DNA from: Coptis chinensis
Lineage: Eukaryota; Streptophyta; Magnoliopsida; Ranunculales; Ranunculaceae
Length of the DNA stretch: 64,000 bases
NCBI GenBank assembly: GCA_015680905.1
Contig: CM027377.1
Span: forward strand, 60,533,501 to 60,597,500
Direction: 5' to 3'
Below are positions 11,076-22,965 of the stretch, in pieces. The notes beneath the pieces are model-generated. The model had not been told where the DNA came from and searched no databases. It saw nothing but the letters and a program-made list of their open reading frames with translations. Numbering within the stretch: position 1 is the first letter of the stretch; every line of letters starts with the position of its first letter. The translations under genes and the position numbers were made by a program.

Positions 11076-12175
11076 TGTGCCCAAAGAGGCTGTGAAATAT
11101 GTGTATGAAAGCCCAGAGATGGCTATGATATTGTGGTATTCGGTGGGAGAGAGGCACACAGGAATGTGTGATTTGGCAAATGTGTGAAGTGCAAATCGTG
11201 GAGTAGGTACTAAAGGGTGGGTGTATAAGAAAAGTAATTGAGTAATTGACAAGAGAAATTGATTTGTTTATACGAGTGTGCTTGGGTTTACTTTTGAATA
11301 CCTAATATAATATATACATATGATATATAGAAGTTCTAACTTTCTTTTGCAGGAGGGTAGGACTTAATAACATTTTGTCTTGAGGACGCCGGGTCCTACC
11401 CTTTATACTGGCATGAAATGGATATCGGTAAGTTTTAATTCAATGGTTTAGATATTAAAATGAGGTATTATAATGAGTTATATAATGGAAGTCTTGCTTG
11501 GGAAGAAATTATGCCGGTTAAAATGACGGAACTACCTGTCTTCCAAGCTGTGAATGATTAAGTTATGGGATAATATAAAGTGATTGTTTGAGTAATTAAA
11601 GTATGATAATGTTTATATGTAGTTAGTCTACTCATACCAGCAAATTCCATTTTGCTGACCCATGTTTGCTTTGTTTTGGCAACGTGGGTGTGTTCTTGGG
11701 AACATAGGTGGAAGGCAGTGGAACCATGGCGTGTGATTGGGATTCTTGCCTGGAGCAGTTCGTTAGTTTTCTTTTAGGTCTGATTCCTATTGTAAGGATG
11801 TAATAACGTAGGTTACATTTTTATATGACATGAGAATACGATGTTGGAAATTGTTATTCTTAGAGTGGTTTGATATTTTATTGGGATGGAAGAAAGTCTT
11901 TTAATAATATGATAGTTGAGGAATTTGGAGATTTTTGTTGTTAAGTTGATCCTGTTGTGATGTGGGTTAGGTTTTGACATGTGTTGTATCCCCCCGTCAT
12001 AGCCTGGGTTTTTAGACAATTGAATATAGTGATGTTTGAGATATTTATATTTCAAATATTCATTATTTTAATTGTTTAGAAAATCGGGCTGTTATAGTTT
12101 AGTAGACCTTAAGATCCATATATTTCAATTGTCTTCTTTACCATTTTTTTGAGATGGTTTATTGTTTTTTTTTAG

Positions 12176-12770
12176 GTTCGCATATCAACCAAGCCAGAAG
12201 AGCAAGGTGCAAGGGGGGTGGCATGGCACAATGCAAGCTGTTTTGTGGAATCATCTCCATCTACCCAAGTAGAGAACGAAGTTATTAGGGTGGGAGAGCC
12301 TTTATGTTTCAGATCAGGAAGTTGTTAGTTCCCTGACTAGACCAACAAAAACGGTATGAATTCATCCAATTTTGTGAAAGTATTGCTAATGTTAGTTTAA
12401 AGTTTGAGGCTTCATCATTTTAGTTTACTAAAACTTAAATGCCCTCTTCAGATTTGAATTCTGAGGCACATGTGAATGATGAACTTTTGAAAAAACCTTC
12501 CAAAGGTGGAATGAAACGTAAAATTAGTACCAGTGATGGTCAAAAAATCAAAAGTCCATAAATCTGAAGAACATGTTCCCGTAGGGAATGTACCAAATAA
12601 ATCTGATCTGAAAAGTAAGTTGGAAGCTCAGAGCAAAAAGTTGTGGGCAATACAAGATGATCTTCAAAAGCATGTGACAATGACAGAGATGCGTGCGATG
12701 CTTGAGGCCAATCACTCATACTTAAGAGGATCATAGCTCGAACTGCGAGATCATTGGTAAATCTCTTCAA
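12176..12770 (+). pseudogene. PARP1 gene fragment (second zinc finger and linker exons)
   Basis: After a splice acceptor (TTTTTTTTAG|GTTCGC, about 12175) the sequence reads VRISTKPEEQGARG, WHNASCF and SSPSTQVE, the second PARP-type zinc finger of plant PARP1. A further exon region (about 12430-12770) reads KSKLEAQSKKLWAIQDDL and KHVTMTEMRAMLEAN, the PADR1-linker segment. PARP1 is the poly(ADP-ribose) polymerase that senses DNA breaks; the catalytic domain is absent. The reading frame is broken after the zinc finger and near 12736. Without the solo LTR, this fragment would sit about 270 bp after the ATR exon on the same strand. Identification by motif, good confidence. Confidence 0.75.
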
Positions 12771-15640
12771 GAACTATGTCGTTATCGGTTCATACATAGG
12801 CTTAGACTCATTGTCTCATTTTCATTTCTAAGACATTCTCTGGCTTCGGACTGTGATACATTTCAGTTCGTAACTAATAAACCATAGTTTTTTTACTTTT
12901 TGAGGTGTATATCTGTTCTAATTAGGGGTAACTTCAGATAAACTCTAACAGAGTTTTTATTTTTGTTTTAGTTTTTAAAATTTTTCCCCATTTGGAAGGA
13001 TCAGAAGTTCCACAAAGAAAATGAGTTTTTCATGGGACGTTGTTTGGAGATGGAGGAAGAAATGAAAATGCTAAAAAAACCACATCTATCCAACCAGATG
13101 GGTGGATGAAAATCAGTAAGGCTAGGTAAAAGGGACACTGCGCAAGCAATCTCCCAATAATTAAGGTTTCAAATCAACCCGCGAATCTGAGATACCTCAT
13201 AGAGGGAAGACACATAAAAGTGTTTGAATTCGGGATGCCAAGAATGAGGTATGATAATCAACTAACATAATATAATAAGAGCCTAATACTGTTTAGGCAA
13301 ACTAAATAAGGGAGTTCATGGATGTCATTGCGCAAGACAACTGACCTACCATAACATTTTACAGTTAGAACTAGTTATATTATTAAACTTCATTCCCATA
13401 TTGTTAAGAAAATAAAAAACCATAAATTAATTACAGGTGAAAACTGATAGACAGTTGCACCTTCAGTCGACTCAACTACGACAGACAAATATGAAGATGG
13501 AGATACTTCAGGTCAGTTCATCTTATCTATTTCCTTTGCTCGAGACTAGGTATCTCTTTCAGATTCATCAAGTATAAAATTTGCAGGCACATCTTGGATT
13601 TGGAATTGCGGTATCTTCTTTGCAACCTCAGGAATTCCCTTTCTTGAGGAGTTGAGAAAGAGGGTCGTATATATGAACCTAACTATGGCAGGCCAATAGT
13701 CAGAAAGAATTAGCTGAGGTTAGTTTATCTCATATATTTTGTTCTTATAACCATTACTTAAGTCCCAAGTAAATTAATTTCACTACCAAACTGCAATGCT
13801 TTGTTTTGCTGATTATGAATTTCTACATTGGGAACTTGCACAGTTGCACTCTGTCCTTCATGATGTTAGCCTGTTAAATTACACGAAACAAGCAAAAAAA
13901 AAAGCTTGAAGATTCTTTCAAACATGATGGAAGTTTGAAGTCTCAAGAGATTTGCTCATATTGAAGAAAGACAGCACATTTAGCCATTGATCCCACCTCT
14001 TAAGCCGATGAACTGCTACGGTTTCGAGTCTCAAGTCAAGTCCTGTCACCAAGGTGGAGGGAAGAGACCCCTAACTTTGTTTTGACATCATTTGATTCAA
14101 ACTTATCCTGTCAAAAGTACAATAATTCCTGAATGATTCCTGTTATGTGTCCTGTTGTCTGCCGAGTTCCAATCCTATTGTTTTATGAGAGTAAAAACCT
14201 CCAATTGAAACGAGTGTTTCTCGATTTACCCACCAGAAATATTTTTGTAATGCTTGGTGAAATTAAAATGACATGTAAAGTTTCATGGATCTCACGGTTC
14301 TTCCTTTCGAATTTTACAGGGTCAAATGGTAACATTAGTTGAATATATGCTGCTTCTGTATCATGCATTTCATTAATGGAACTTGCAGAATGAGAATTCA
14401 AGAAAAGATTATACGTATATAGCCAACTAGAGATGGAGTTCAGATATCCTCCTTTAATCAGTGGTGGACCCACATTACTACCAGGATAAAATTGGGGCTT
14501 ATTTATGTTACGACTTCAAAATTCAAATAGTAATTGTGGATTTTGGTGGTCCTAATTCCTAAACAATTGGAAGGCTATAAATGGCGAATCAACATTTGGC
14601 ACTTACTGTTACATAGTTCCATTACCTACAAATAAAACAGCAGCAAAGACCACGCTTTTCTACAAATTCTAAGTAGAACATTTGATGTTACAGACTTGAG
14701 AGCATATGTAAGCGCCAACACCGCAGAGTGTCAAAAGTCATTCATCGATTTAAGTTAAACAGATGAAGATTTTTCATTATGGCGTAATGATAAATGAAAG
14801 CATCTAGACTGGAAAAAAAAATGTCACATTCTCTTACTAGGAGTTCATGAATTTGAATTTATACCAATTGACAATGGCTACTACAGGCCATGTTACAAGC
14901 ATGACTAAAAGAAAATAAAGAACCACATTGTTCAAATCTCTATACAAAATCATATCTCTTCAAGATGAAGAAATGACCACCAAACTGATCACATAATTTC
15001 ACCCTAAGCTCGGAAAATCATTAGTGTATGCGAAATGATGATCTAGCACCATGCATATATGCAGCGAAACAACCAAACCAAAAAAGATACCCTAATGCAT
15101 AATTTTGCTTTGTTGTGATCCATTAAAATGCACAACTTATTCCGTGCTATAGTGCTATAATGGATTAGTTAATTGATATGTATTAGTTATTGTATATGGA
15201 TATGGATTAGTTAATTGATATGTATTAGTTATTGTATATGGATATGGATTAGTTAATAGATATGGATACGAATTAGTTAATGGATCAACAACAGAATTCT
15301 TATGTTATACAACTGCTGTCATATTAAAATATATATAAAGACATCAATATTCATGAAACATTCAACAAAAACCTATTGAAAGCATACGCCAATATACAGA
15401 AAGAAATCCTAAGAAAACACATCAATATTCACAAAGCACACACCATCATTGAAAGGCTTACTAATTCCTTCCACTTTCTTCTACTGAAGGTTCGTTTTTT
15501 TTCCTGGACTGAAGGTTTTTTCCTGGTACGTACACCATCTTTGAAAGGACTCCAAATTCTTTCCACTGAAGGTTAGTATTTTTTTACTATTAGTACATAT
15601 TTTTTGGTACATAAGAAATACAAACACACTTAATCACACA
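12771..15640. other. No recognised gene; possible orphan exons
   Basis: About 13436-13511 looks like a small exon with acceptor and donor, reading KTDRQLHLQSTQLRQ, perhaps coiled coil, and about 13588-13680 may be another. Neither was identified. The rest is A+T-rich without long frames or known repeat ends. Confidence 0.4.
15161..15285. repeat. 42-bp tandem repeat, two full units and a partial third
   Basis: The unit begins TGGATTAGTTAATTGATATG. Units 15161-15202 and 15203-15244 are essentially identical, followed by a diverged partial copy. Confidence 0.8.
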
Positions 15641-17510
15641 GCAGTGTATTTTTGTAACTGTGGGGAGCATTTGACTAACATCATATAGTTGCAAGGAGCC
15701 ATTATCGGAGCCAACAATGAGCTGTTATTTCAATTAAATCAAAATAATGTCAGCAAGGATTCATAAAGTTAAAAAAATCTACAAACCTTTTCTGTTTCTG
15801 GATAAGAAAACTTCAGAATTTGAACAGCAAGGAAGAAAAATTCTAAACATCAACATGTCTACCAAACATTCAACAACGGTTTAAACTATAAACAGGCGGA
15901 ACTAGAAAGCACAGATGCACGTCATAGGTCATGATTTGATGTGCTACATTAAGATCTCCTATGCAAATTCAACAGGTTATATCATAGTAAGATGATACAC
16001 CTCATTCAATAGAATGAAGGAGGTCAGATACTCAGAAGTAATATAGTACGGTTGGCTACCAGTTGCAAGATTTTCGAAAGTGTACTACAGTGGATTGTGT
16101 CTCACACATTTGCATTTAGCATGATAAAATTCCTCCTTGAGTTGGTCATTAGCCTAAAAAACATAGATATCTCCTTTAAACTAGGGATTTCTGCTTAAAC
16201 AAAGAGGGTGTCCAAATTATAATGAGTGCTAAACAACAAAATTTCTTATAACTGTTATGTAGATCATTTTATAGATCACAAGTTGTTCACAAACCTTTGA
16301 TGGATGTATTTTAAGCCAACAGAGCGCTACCACACTGTTCAGTGTTTCTGAAGACCTACAACCAACAACACTTCCATTCTCATGGCTCATGGCAACTATT
16401 TCACCATCCAAAGTACCAAAAACCATGAGACTAGGATCAGATGGATGGTACTCAAATTGCCTTGGACGAAATCTTTTAATTTCTTCCCCAGTCACGCTGC
16501 TTAGCTTTGGCACCGGATCAATAGACGGCCATGCCGAAGAACCCACTTTAGCAGCAGATATTGACGTGGAGAAGAAATATTGACTTTTACAAAGAGGAAA
16601 TTGTGACTTTACATTGGAACATTGTCTCGACTGGCCTATAAATGATCCTTTCTCACGCTTCTGCAATATACTAACAAGATTCTCCTTACTCTGCCGGTTG
16701 TAAGGTAAGCATTCATAGTACTGAGCACAAATAACTTTGGGCCTCTCTATCTCAGATCGGTTATGGACAAGTTGTCCAAAACTTCCAAACGAGGCAAAGA
16801 TGCTACCATGTATTCTCTGTAGTGTTTCTCAAAACAAATTGGAGAAGGATGATGTGGCACATACTTCTTTGAAGTGGCATCTGCATCACCTACAGTTTGT
16901 CTTGAATTGAATGGGCCAGCCAAAACCGATCCTTCTGTAGGAAAGAACATGCTGGAGTTTTCCTGCTAACCAAAAAAAAAGATCCATCAGCCAAATGCAA
17001 TGCTGTATATAGTTCTGCTGAAATAATCGAATGTACTATACCTCATTCTCCCAAATAAAGATGTGTACTCAACTCGGGAAACATATTGGACAATAGATCG
17101 CCTAATCCTGGTCTCTGCTGTGGACTTGAAAATTCCACTTCACTATCATCGGATGATTCCTCGGTTGGGTTTTCAAGGAGATTCTGGCCCATAATCAAGG
17201 CATCCAAAAATAAATGCCTAAATCTTCCCTATCTAAGATGATATTGTGAATTTTGAGTTTCTCGACCGTTATTAGCAAGGGATGGTCTACCAGGAGAACA
17301 ATTTCCTAGATGATCCAAATAACTAGAGTTAGAAGCAAGAGGATTTGGTCTATCAATGGATGATTTAGAACATGGTCCAGTATCATTGCAACACAAACAA
17401 TTCTGGAACCGGAGTTCCACCAGAGAATGTAGCTTTGATAGTGCAGCACTGGTTGTCCAGAGAATATTCATGTAGCAATTCAAATTGAAAGAACACCCTC
17501 CTGCATCTTA
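15640..17510 (-). pseudogene. LRR plus WD40 protein gene fragment
   Basis: Read on the minus strand, exons appear in order. About 17480-17240 has a leucine-rich segment (LSKLHSLVELRFQNCLCC). About 17160-17060 reads GLGDLLSNMFPELSTHLYL. About 16960-16760 has [18 protein letters not shown] and [11 protein letters not shown]. About 16660-16300 has FRPRQFEYHPSDPSLMVFGT and LDGEIVAMSHENGS. About 15725-15645 has LIVGSDNGSLQLYDVSQM, a WD40 blade. The order LRR then WD40 matches a plant transducin/WD40 family with N-terminal LRRs; I do not name the gene. Introns are retained, so it derives from genomic DNA. The remaining WD40 blades are missing and frame breaks occur between blocks. Confidence 0.6.
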
Positions 17511-17852
17511 GTTCTCAGCTTCTTCAACCTCTTCAACCTCTACAAAATTCAAAGTCCTATCAAAATTCTCAGTTATCCATGTTAAAAATAAAGACAAACT
17601 CCAAAACAAGAAAGAAAAAGATCTTGATAACATACTGCTGCAATGCAAGCAACCATGATAGGACCAAGAATTCTTTCAACTCTTGGATATAGAAGAGTTT
17701 GAGAGATTAGAAGTCCAGCACCTAATAATAGATAAATAAGTAAGTAACACTACCACGTGCACAAGAAATATCACTAAATTCACATATTTGTTTGATTATC
17801 TGCTTTAACTGACTCCTTTTCTTTCCAGGCTTCCAGTAGTATTCTGTTCTAC

Positions 17853-19383
17853 ATGATTTCGGTTGACGAGAATTTATCCAGCAGAAAGCGATGGACACCA
17901 ACAACAATCCAACTTGAAAAATTGCATCAAGTATTTGATCAATTCAATGGAAGTCCAAATAAAGAGATAATTAACAATTTGAAAGCTGAACTAAATCAAC
18001 ACCGTAATGTTTCAGAAAAAAACATAGTTACTTGGTTTTGCAACATGCGTGCTAACTTGAAAAGAAAAGCACTCATTAATGCAGAGAAAGATTCGGATGA
18101 AATTCAAGTAGAGATTCAAATTTCTCCAAAGAAGACCAAGCTTAATAATATGGAAGAAACTTCTGGTGACATTGTTCCTTCACAAGAAAGTATGTCTTAA
18201 CTTACAACAATTCTGACAAGTACTTTATATATTCATCATACTAATATTACTCTTAAATTGCAGGTCAACATCAAGTATCAGTTAGAAAAACAACAACTAC
18301 AAAGTCTACCCCAGTCAAAAGAAAACAGAGGAGGAAAACACAGAAGAGAAGTTATAAATCTAATCGTCTTAGTAGAATGAAACATTTTGGTAAATATTTT
18401 CTTCTTATGTATTCAATTTATTGTTCTTATAGCATCAAATACTTTATTAAATGACATATTATTATTTTTTAAACAGTATCTATGCCCGGAACAAGTGAAG
18501 AAGAAGCTAAAATAAATAGAGCTAAACGAAAAGAGATGCTGAATTTGAAGAGCATTGGAAACGATAATTACATTGACGATGAAAGTGATGATGATTACCT
18601 ATCACAAATGAGTGGATCAGATTCCGACATTGAAGTGGACAATAAAACTGAAGTTTCCATTTCACGTGGAATAGATGTCTTACTTAAAAGTAATTTTCTT
18701 ACATCAATGTTTTATATTCTTATTATAATTAAATTATTTAATTTTAATTAACTTTTTGCCTTATAGGAAGTTGTTTTAAGCCTTTGGATTTTGGATGTCC
18801 AACATCCATATGTTCTCACTGTGGAGCTATTGTCTGGTACGAAGAAATGAATGATAGGAGCAAAAAACCTATTAATCCTAAATTCTCCATATGTTGTCAG
18901 AATGGAAAAGTTCAATTGCCTCTTCTAAAAGATACTCCATAATTTTTGAAGAATCTTTTGGATTGCAATGGAGGGTCAAAATCGTTAAATTACATAGAAA
19001 ACATCAGCATTTACAACTCAATGTTCGCGTTCATATCTACTGGTGGACAAGTTCAGAGCTCAGTTAATGATGGAAATGCACCCTTTGTTTATAAAATAAA
19101 AGGGCAAAATCACCACAAAATTGGAACATTGCTTCCATCTGAAGGAGTACGTCTAAGGTTTGCACAGTTGTACATACATGATACTAAAAATGAAGTCACC
19201 CACAGGTTGAACTCTCTTAGTAAGAAAATTGTTAAGAGGAATCCAAAATATGCTTTAGATTCTAGCATTGTTCAAGGATTGATAAATATGTTGAATGTTA
19301 CCAACGAACTCACCAAGACTTATAGAATGGCAAGGGATAGATTTAAAGAATGTCATGATCTTGCAAACCTAGAATTGAAATAA
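17853..19383 (+). pseudogene. WOX13-type homeodomain fused to Helitron replicase N-terminus
   Basis: Four exons (17853-18189, 18264-18389, 18477-18689, 18767-19383) join through three short GT-AG introns of 74, 87 and 77 bp, all in phase 1, keeping one frame. Exon 1 encodes a homeodomain: RKRWTPTTIQLEKLHQVFDQ, FNGSP and helix 3 NIVTWFCNMRANLKRK, closest to the WOX13 clade. Trp48, Phe49, Asn51 and Arg53 are kept, but position 50, usually Gln, is Cys. Exon 2 is Lys/Arg-rich, like a nuclear signal; exon 3 is acidic. Exon 4 is the region before the Helitron_like_N domain: CSHCGAIVWYEE, FSICCQNGKVQLPLL, GQNHHKIGTLLP, FAQLYIHDTKNE. One stop codon (18940-18942) lies in exon 4, and the frame ends at 19381 before the HUH domain. 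The Helitron copy at 34.8 kb has no homeodomain. A captured DNA-binding domain is the best reading. Confidence 0.75.
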
Positions 19384-20277
19384 AATAATTCAAGAACCTT
19401 AATAAATGAGCAAGCAAAACAAAAGTCGACAGAAAATCTTAGATTTTCTCACTTTGTATTGATATCTTCATCGGTGCTATCTTATCATAATCATCACATT
19501 GATAGTTTGAGCCTATAGTAATATGATTACTCTGGCTTTCAATAGACTGCCTAAGGAGACTACAGTCTACACAGAGGGAGCAACAAGGTTCATCTATGGA
19601 TATGCATTAGTTCCTTGGGATGTGAGCAGGGGCTAGAGCTGAACTATGGAGTAATAGTACTTAGACTTGAGAATTAACTTTAGAAAGGGGTACGTGGGGA
19701 GGTGTCTGAGGCATTTTGAACGGAGTTTCTACTTTTGTCATAATTAGAACTTAGAAATGTGCAGTCCAAAAGTTCTCTATCATAACTTATTTCTAATAAC
19801 ACCGCCTTTTCATGGGTTTTTCAAAAAAGTTGCTATTTCTCAAACTGAAAGTTTAAGTATTCCGCAATAACTATCTTATTGCTTACTGTATTAGGGTTTT
19901 TCTATCATTGCTATCTGCCTATCTAATAATAAGCTTGGTGCTTTTAGAGTATCAGTGTTGTTTTTGCACGTACTAGACATTCATTTTGCCTGATGCATGG
20001 ATTCTTTCTTCTTTCCTTTTATTTTCTTTACTTTAGATATTTTTGTATATCACAAGAATGTATTATCTTACACAGACCTTTCATAAAGTGTCTATCAACT
20101 TTGTACCCAAACTTCACTGCCTAAGGAAGATACCAATGTGATTTGTTTTAATCTCCTGGACTACCAAGGAAGTATAAAGCACACAAGTTCCTTCATATGA
20201 AAAGGGTGAATATATAACTGACTGAGTCTCTCTCTCTTTCTCTCTTAAAATCTCTAAAGTACTAATCGACAACTTCA
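19384..20277. other. No recognised gene
   Basis: This follows the truncated replicase. The HUH and helicase domains that should come next are not here. A short CT microsatellite lies at about 20225-20247. A 27-bp phrase, CTCCTGGACTA.CAAGGAAG with its flanks (about 20149-20175), recurs at 22623-22648. Confidence 0.45.
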
Positions 20278-21065
20278 TCAAAATTGCTCGATGGGGATAC
20301 AATCCCACTCCGACTCACGCCATAACTCTAACCATGGGACACAACATTCTTGAGAAGCAATAGAAGACTCACCATTAGATTGTTCTGAATTTGAAATGTC
20401 AACCATCTTCTGAATTGAATCAACATCCCCAGCTTCAGAGAGCGTGTGTGTCTGAAGAGTAACTGCGCCCTCGCTACGTATGAGAAAATTATAGATCAAT
20501 ATAGATAACCTAGGATGGCTCAATTAGATTGTACAAGAGTTCCAGCAAAGGACCATACTCTGTAACTCCAAATATCTCCTTGATGATTAAGGAGCTCTCC
20601 CTTAAACAAAATTCTGGCAACTGGTCCACAATCCCCAACAAAAGGAATCAGTTCAATATGTGATATACACAGAAGATGCTTTTCAGTTCAATGTCGTCCA
20701 AAATAAACTAAATCAAGCAACTCAAGAATGAAAACCAAGATCCAGTATCCATGACGGAGTGTGACTTTGAACACAGCTTGAGCACATTTACTCAGAATGA
20801 GTCGTTAGGAGAATCTAACTACAATCAAATGACATCTCTACCCAAGGACCCAACTAATAATTAAAATTTCAACTACTATGGTCTATGGCCAAATTGATAG
20901 AGTCCAATAAGTTTTATCAATGTAATTACAAACTTCAAAAAGCAGATGTATTCACACAGTTACCTCAGATAGATAAAATATCTTCCCAAAGATTGCCTGC
21001 ACATCAAGTTTTCTCTTAAAACCCTTCTCTGAGTATCCTCAAATATACATGACAACTGGACCTGA
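20278..21065 (-). other. Unidentified minus-strand exon set
   Basis: Three blocks read as exons of one unknown gene: about 21060-20965 (FEDTQRRVLRENLMCRQSLG), about 20640-20525 (GPVARILFKGELLNHQGDIW), and 20465-20278 (LQTHTLSEAGDVDSIQKMV with ASQECCVPWLELWRESEWD). The last block is open to a stop, and the sequence is well-composed protein rather than noise. No known domain was recognised. It may be the C-terminal part of a conserved plant protein captured by a transposon. Confidence 0.4.
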
Positions 21066-21956
21066 AATGGATAGCAAGTTGTGATCAGAACACCATTACA
21101 ATAATCCTTGAGCATTCATGTTATTATGTCACCCTTACTAAATTCTGAAGTAAATCATCTTTTTATATGAGATATTTCTGTTAAGATATCCAACAACATT
21201 CCTTCATTTCATTAAATCAAACTTATTTACTGATACCGTCTGACGTATTCTATTGTCTACTGTCAAACCATATACCAGGTGTTTTATTCACTTTTCTAGG
21301 ATTTTTCATATTTTCAACAGATGTGTTCACCTCAACAAGTTCAGCTGGTAACATCATATTCCAAAACAACATCCCGCATTTGATGCTTCTATATCTCCAT
21401 TTTGTGCCAAACACAATAAGTGGTATCATATTGGTCGGTGATCACAACTCACTAGAAAGAATAATGATACGTACAACCATACCCCAAGTATACCATTCAA
21501 AATAATATACTACAAAACAAAAAATGTACCAACCCTTTTCAACTGCTGTCTCTTATAAACAATAGGGTAGCCAAGTAGGATAGTACATTAAAGAACAAAG
21601 TATTATACCTGATATTTGTTTGATATGCCTATATAGTTTCTCTTAATACATAAAGATGCAAATAATCCTCTTAGTGCACCCAAAAGTACAACACATAGTA
21701 GTGGGTGAATTCACTATACAAATTTTAAATTATTTACAGCTTGCCACTTCACAAGGCTGAAGGCTATTACATTTTTTCAATACAGAAGGTTATGGCCCCT
21801 TATTGATGCACCATAATCCGTGAGTGCTTTGGACTTTAATTACAACTTGGCTAATGGATCACTTCTAATATTTGGCTTTTGGGCTTTTGTAGATTATTTC
21901 TGTGATTGTGCCATGGTCAGTCTTTACAGATTATGCCAGCTCCATCGTCTAAAGGA

Positions 21957-22600
21957 TCTTTGAAGGTTATGCTCTTACATGGGAATTTGAATATTTGGGC
22001 AACATGGATATGTTTCATAAGACCTTAACCAATATGTTTGCGAAGCGGCTTGGGAATGTTACAAACAAAATTGAAGGGCATGTATCAAAGGTAAACAGTG
22101 ATCCTTATGTCACTGTTTGAGTGGCCAATGCTGTCGTCAGCAGAACTTACGTTATTAGTAATAACGATAACCCAGTTTGGACACAACATTTTAGTGGTCC
22201 TGTTGCGCATCACGCTGCAGAAGCGCATTTTGTTGTTAAAGACAGTGATATTGTGGGGTCCCAAGTTATTGGAGTCGTGGCAATCACAGTAGAAAATATA
22301 ATATCAGGAAACAAAATTGAAAGATCTTTTCAAGTCCTTAATATGTCAAATAGGAAGCCATGTAACCCTGGAGCTTTTACACAGGAGTTCTAGGTACATA
22401 CTTCCCTCAGACAAGGAGGGAAGCTAACATTATACAAAGATGCCCATGTTCCTGACGGTTGACTTCCAGCTTTGAAGCTCGAAGGTGGGGTGCCTTATGA
22501 GTACGGGAAATGTTGGTATGACATATTCAATGCAATTAGTCAAGCCAGGCGCTTGATTTATATTACTGGCTGGACAGTGTACCACAAAGTATGATTAATT
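21957..22600 (+). pseudogene. Phospholipase D delta-like gene fragment (C2 domain and start of catalytic region)
   Basis: The frame reads a short start (MLLHGNLNIW), NMDMFHKTL, SDPYVTV, then VANAVVSRTYVISNNDNPVW, VAHHAAEAHFVVKDSDIVGS, then KLTLYKDAHVPDG, GKCWYDIF and ARRLIYITGW. This is the Ca2+-binding C2 domain and the run into the first half of a plant PLD of the delta group, which hydrolyses membrane phospholipids to phosphatidic acid. At least four in-frame stops occur (for example after SDPYVTV and after GAFTQEF), and neither HKD active-site motif is present. Length is about 210 of some 860 residues. No intron is seen, which may reflect a long first exon or a processed copy. Confidence 0.8.
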
Positions 22601-22965
22601 CGAGATGTTGCTGCTTGAGGAAGATCTCCTGGACTAGCAAGGAAGTATACGGTCTAATTCCCAGGCCTACATAAGACTTCTTTTACCAAAAGAATCCTAT
22701 TTATACTTAACTTCCTAAACAAACCTATCTAATAAGAATCCTATTAATACTAAACTTCTAATGACATAAGAAAACCTAAACAAACCTATATATATAAAAA
22801 AACCCACGATCCTCCTAACACAAAACAAAAAACAAAGGTAAACTTTCAATTTTTTCTTTTAGCCTGATTTACATTAGTTTTACATATATAACTGAGTTCT
22901 TTTTCTTTTTTTCATTGCATACAATATAAGATATTCAATCAAGGCTTCAGAAAGAGTTAACAAAA

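Larger units (their letters stand above)
8869..12101 (+). mobile_element. Solo LTR, about 3.2 kb, with 5-bp target duplication
   Basis: The element spans 8874-12096 and is flanked by identical GTTTA pentamers (8869-8873 and 12097-12101). Its ends, TATAACACCC and GGGCTGTTATA, read as decayed versions of the TGTAACACCC...GGGTGTTACA ends common in plant LTRs. It has a TATA box near its 5' end and no gag or pol. A diverged partial copy lies in opposite orientation at 46664-47340. The altered terminal bases suggest an old insertion. The minus-strand frames at 9337-9952 and 10860-11252 show no domain and are taken as chance. A second LTR is absent, so loss of the body by LTR-LTR recombination is the simplest reading. 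Confidence 0.75.

Noticed and set aside
8320-12770. A working ATR-PARP1 fusion
   Set aside because: Both pieces lack catalytic domains, the exon phases at the facing splice sites do not match, and a solo LTR separates them.
13365-13376. CTAGT as another Helitron 3' end
   Set aside because: No hairpin precedes it; the same applies to CTAG sites near 7066, 22632 and 39776.
17722-17907. Minus-strand frame over the homeodomain start
   Set aside because: Overlaps the well-supported plus-strand exon and has no recognisable domain.
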